Both the position numbers and the translations under genes were made by a program. From the NCBI GenBank assembly GCA_018436705.1, contig JAHDLA010000019.1, positions 86,628-150,627 of the forward strand: 64,000 nt of DNA, given 5' to 3'. Positions 62,863-64,000 of the stretch are shown in pieces. Under the pieces are notes generated by a model. The model was not told the DNA's origin. It saw only the letters and a program-made list of their open reading frames with translations, and searched no databases. Origin of the DNA: Sedimentibacter sp. Its GTDB lineage: Bacteria; Bacillota; Clostridia; Tissierellales; Sedimentibacteraceae. Position 1 is the first letter of the stretch. The number at the start of each line of letters is the position of its first letter.

Positions 62863-63858
62863 TTAAAATCCTGAAACTTTAGTTGCATCAATATCATCAT
62901 CTATAGTATTACTACTACCCCAAACATCATTATTAGAATCTTTATCAAAATTATATTTATCAAATATGTATAAATCTTTTATTTTGTCTTTGTAGTAATC
63001 ATTTTTACTGTATTTTTCATTATTTGCCTTAATATAAAAATATATTTCCTTAATAGTATCAATATCGTATTCTTTACCTTTAAGCATAGCATTATATTTA
63101 GCAGATAAACTTCTACCAGTTTGATTATCTTTAACAATTTTATTAGCATCATTATCCCTAACAAGACTATAGTATTTATCTTCTTCCTGCAAAGCATATA
63201 TTTTAATATATTCCATATTGCAATATTTGCCGTATTGATTCCCTAACGTTCTGATATCTCCATTATCAAATAATACTTTTTTATCATGCCTATAAATATA
63301 TAACAGTTTATTTTCTTCAAGTATTGAATTATAATTTTCAATAATTCTCCTAGACATATTAGTTAATCGACTAAGATAATCTTGTGTCATAAAGCCAACA
63401 AAATTCTTAATATTTTTACCATCAATATTAATAGATTCTGTAATGCTGATAGTAGATAATAATGCTAAATAATACCTTAACAAAGCAAATTTATTAACAT
63501 TTGCCAAGTTAAATATGGTTTCAATATCTTTACCCTCAACATATAACCTATATTCTTCTTTATTGTCTATATATAAATCAGATAAATTAATTATAAATTC
63601 ACTCTTACCTAATTTATCAACATCAGACACAATGCTTTTATCTATTAATTGATTTAATCCATCCTTAATATTATCTAAATCACGTCTATTAAAATTTTTA
63701 TTACCAAACAATTGATAAGCTAATAAATTATAATTAACATAATAATTATCTGAACCAGTATTATATATATTTATTAATGCAGTATATGCACATATTGCAT
63801 TATTACTTAAATTATAATCTTGTAAAATCTTATTTTTTAAAACTATATTTTTTTTCAT
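62863..63858 (-). CDS. Replication-initiation-like winged-helix phage protein
   Basis: 331 residues. NLSNNAICAYTALINIYNTG resembles the N-terminal winged helix of phage or plasmid replication initiators; a second HTH-like region is DYLSRLTNMSRRIIENYNSI. C-terminus is Asp/Asn-rich. The start codon has no ribosome site because an IS lies 8 bp upstream, so the gene may be poorly translated. Assignment tentative. Confidence 0.5.
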   Translation of the reverse strand: MKKNIVLKNKILQDYNLSNNAICAYTALINIYNTGSDNYYVNYNLLAYQLFGNKNFNRRDLDNIKDGLNQLIDKSIVSDVDKLGKSEFIINLSDLYIDNKEEYRLYVEGKDIETIFNLANVNKFALLRYYLALLSTISITESINIDGKNIKNFVGFMTQDYLSRLTNMSRRIIENYNSILEENKLLYIYRHDKKVLFDNGDIRTLGNQYGKYCNMEYIKIYALQEEDKYYSLVRDNDANKIVKDNQTGRSLSAKYNAMLKGKEYDIDTIKEIYFYIKANNEKYSKNDYYKDKIKDLYIFDKYNFDKDSNNDVWGSSNTIDDDIDATKVSGF

Positions 63859-63865
63859 ATTTTGG

Positions 63866-64000
63866 TGTTAGTATATAAATGTGGACACGAAAAGTTTAAC
63901 ACGATAAAATATAAATACAATGAAAGGTGCGTGTTAAACAATGTCCAAAAATGGTATCCGTTATACGGATGAATTTAAACAACAGATAGTAGATTTGTAT
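63866..64000 (+). mobile_element. IS3-family insertion sequence, left end (cut by window edge)
   Basis: A TGTTAGTATATAAATGTGGA end starts near 63866, followed by a leader and the start of orfA. Exact end not certain because the partner inverted repeat is outside the window. Confidence 0.6.
63941..64000 (+). CDS. IS3-family transposase OrfA, first 20 codons
   Basis: MSKNGIRYTDEFKQQIVDLY is the N-terminal HTH start of IS3-family OrfA proteins. The rest is beyond the window. Confidence 0.75.
   Translation, partial: MSKNGIRYTDEFKQQIVDLY

Larger units (their letters stand above)
45850..63865 (-). mobile_element. Incomplete siphovirus-type prophage
   Basis: Continuous minus-strand phage late genes from replication-like protein to holin, markedly AT-rich. 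Terminase, SPP1-like portal, HK97-style connectors and long-tail genes define a siphovirus. Integrase, repressor and endolysin are absent here. The left edge lies between the ilvD terminator and about 46.1 kb; no att repeat was recognised. The right part is interrupted by an IS and continues beyond the window. Confidence 0.85.

Noticed and set aside
1..64000. CRISPR arrays, tRNA or rRNA genes
   Set aside because: No regularly spaced repeats, cloverleaf-like segments or conserved rRNA sequence were seen.

Overview
The window is low-GC Gram-positive DNA. It carries spoVT, spoVG, a T-box leuS leader, LPXTG/sortase genes, glmU-pth-mfd, and ferredoxin-dependent amino-acid fermentation genes. Together these point to an anaerobic, spore-forming, amino-acid-fermenting member of the Clostridia; a Sedimentibacter or Tissierellales-like host is my inference, not something the sequence proves. 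No rRNA, tRNA or CRISPR array was seen.

Positions 1-9.9 kb (all minus strand): the 5' part of polyphosphate kinase behind a Ppx/GppA-HD phosphatase, then butyrate kinase behind indolepyruvate:ferredoxin oxidoreductase (iorA-iorB). Upstream of iorA lie a correctly spaced sigma-54 (-24/-12) promoter, a perfect 16-bp inverted repeat and the gene of a PAS/AAA+ sigma-54 activator, which probably form one control unit. A beta-CASP metallohydrolase gene precedes the activator. Positions 10-23 kb: a DUF2089 gene with a small partner, then the housekeeping/sporulation block spoVT, prsA, mfd, pth, glmU, spoVG, purR, an aspartate/glutamate racemase, a DUF4397 gene with a sigma-K-like promoter, and a free-methionine sulfoxide reductase. 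Positions 22.5-28.7 kb: a sortase and a 1,842-residue LPNTG adhesin built from repeated adhesin, Cna-B and SpaA domains.

Positions 29-38.5 kb: leuS with a Leu(CUC) T-box, a YibE/F membrane protein, then NifX-like, DUF5320, DUF134, Mrp/NBP35 and FMN-binding glutamate-synthase-like genes. Three promoters in this cluster carry the palindrome TTGACATATGTCAA laid over the -35 element, which reads as an undescribed local regulon. A membrane 4Fe-4S protein and MntP follow. Positions 38.5-43 kb: likely spore-surface genes, two with sigma-K-like promoters (AC-N16-CATANNNTA). Positions 43-45.6 kb: an FCD-family regulator divergent from ilvD.

Positions 46-63.9 kb: an AT-rich siphovirus-type prophage read on the minus strand. 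In transcription order: replication-like protein, small early genes, terminase, SPP1-like portal and minor head protein, scaffold, major capsid, connectors, tail tube, tail chaperones joined by a -1 frameshift site (A AAT TTT), a short tape measure, distal tail protein, tail-associated protein and a BhlA-like holin. No endolysin, integrase or repressor is present in the window, and only a short decayed coding remnant follows the holin. Terminator-like hairpins flank the major capsid gene and follow the tail tube gene. The window ends inside an IS3-family element inserted about 8 bp upstream of the replication-like gene.
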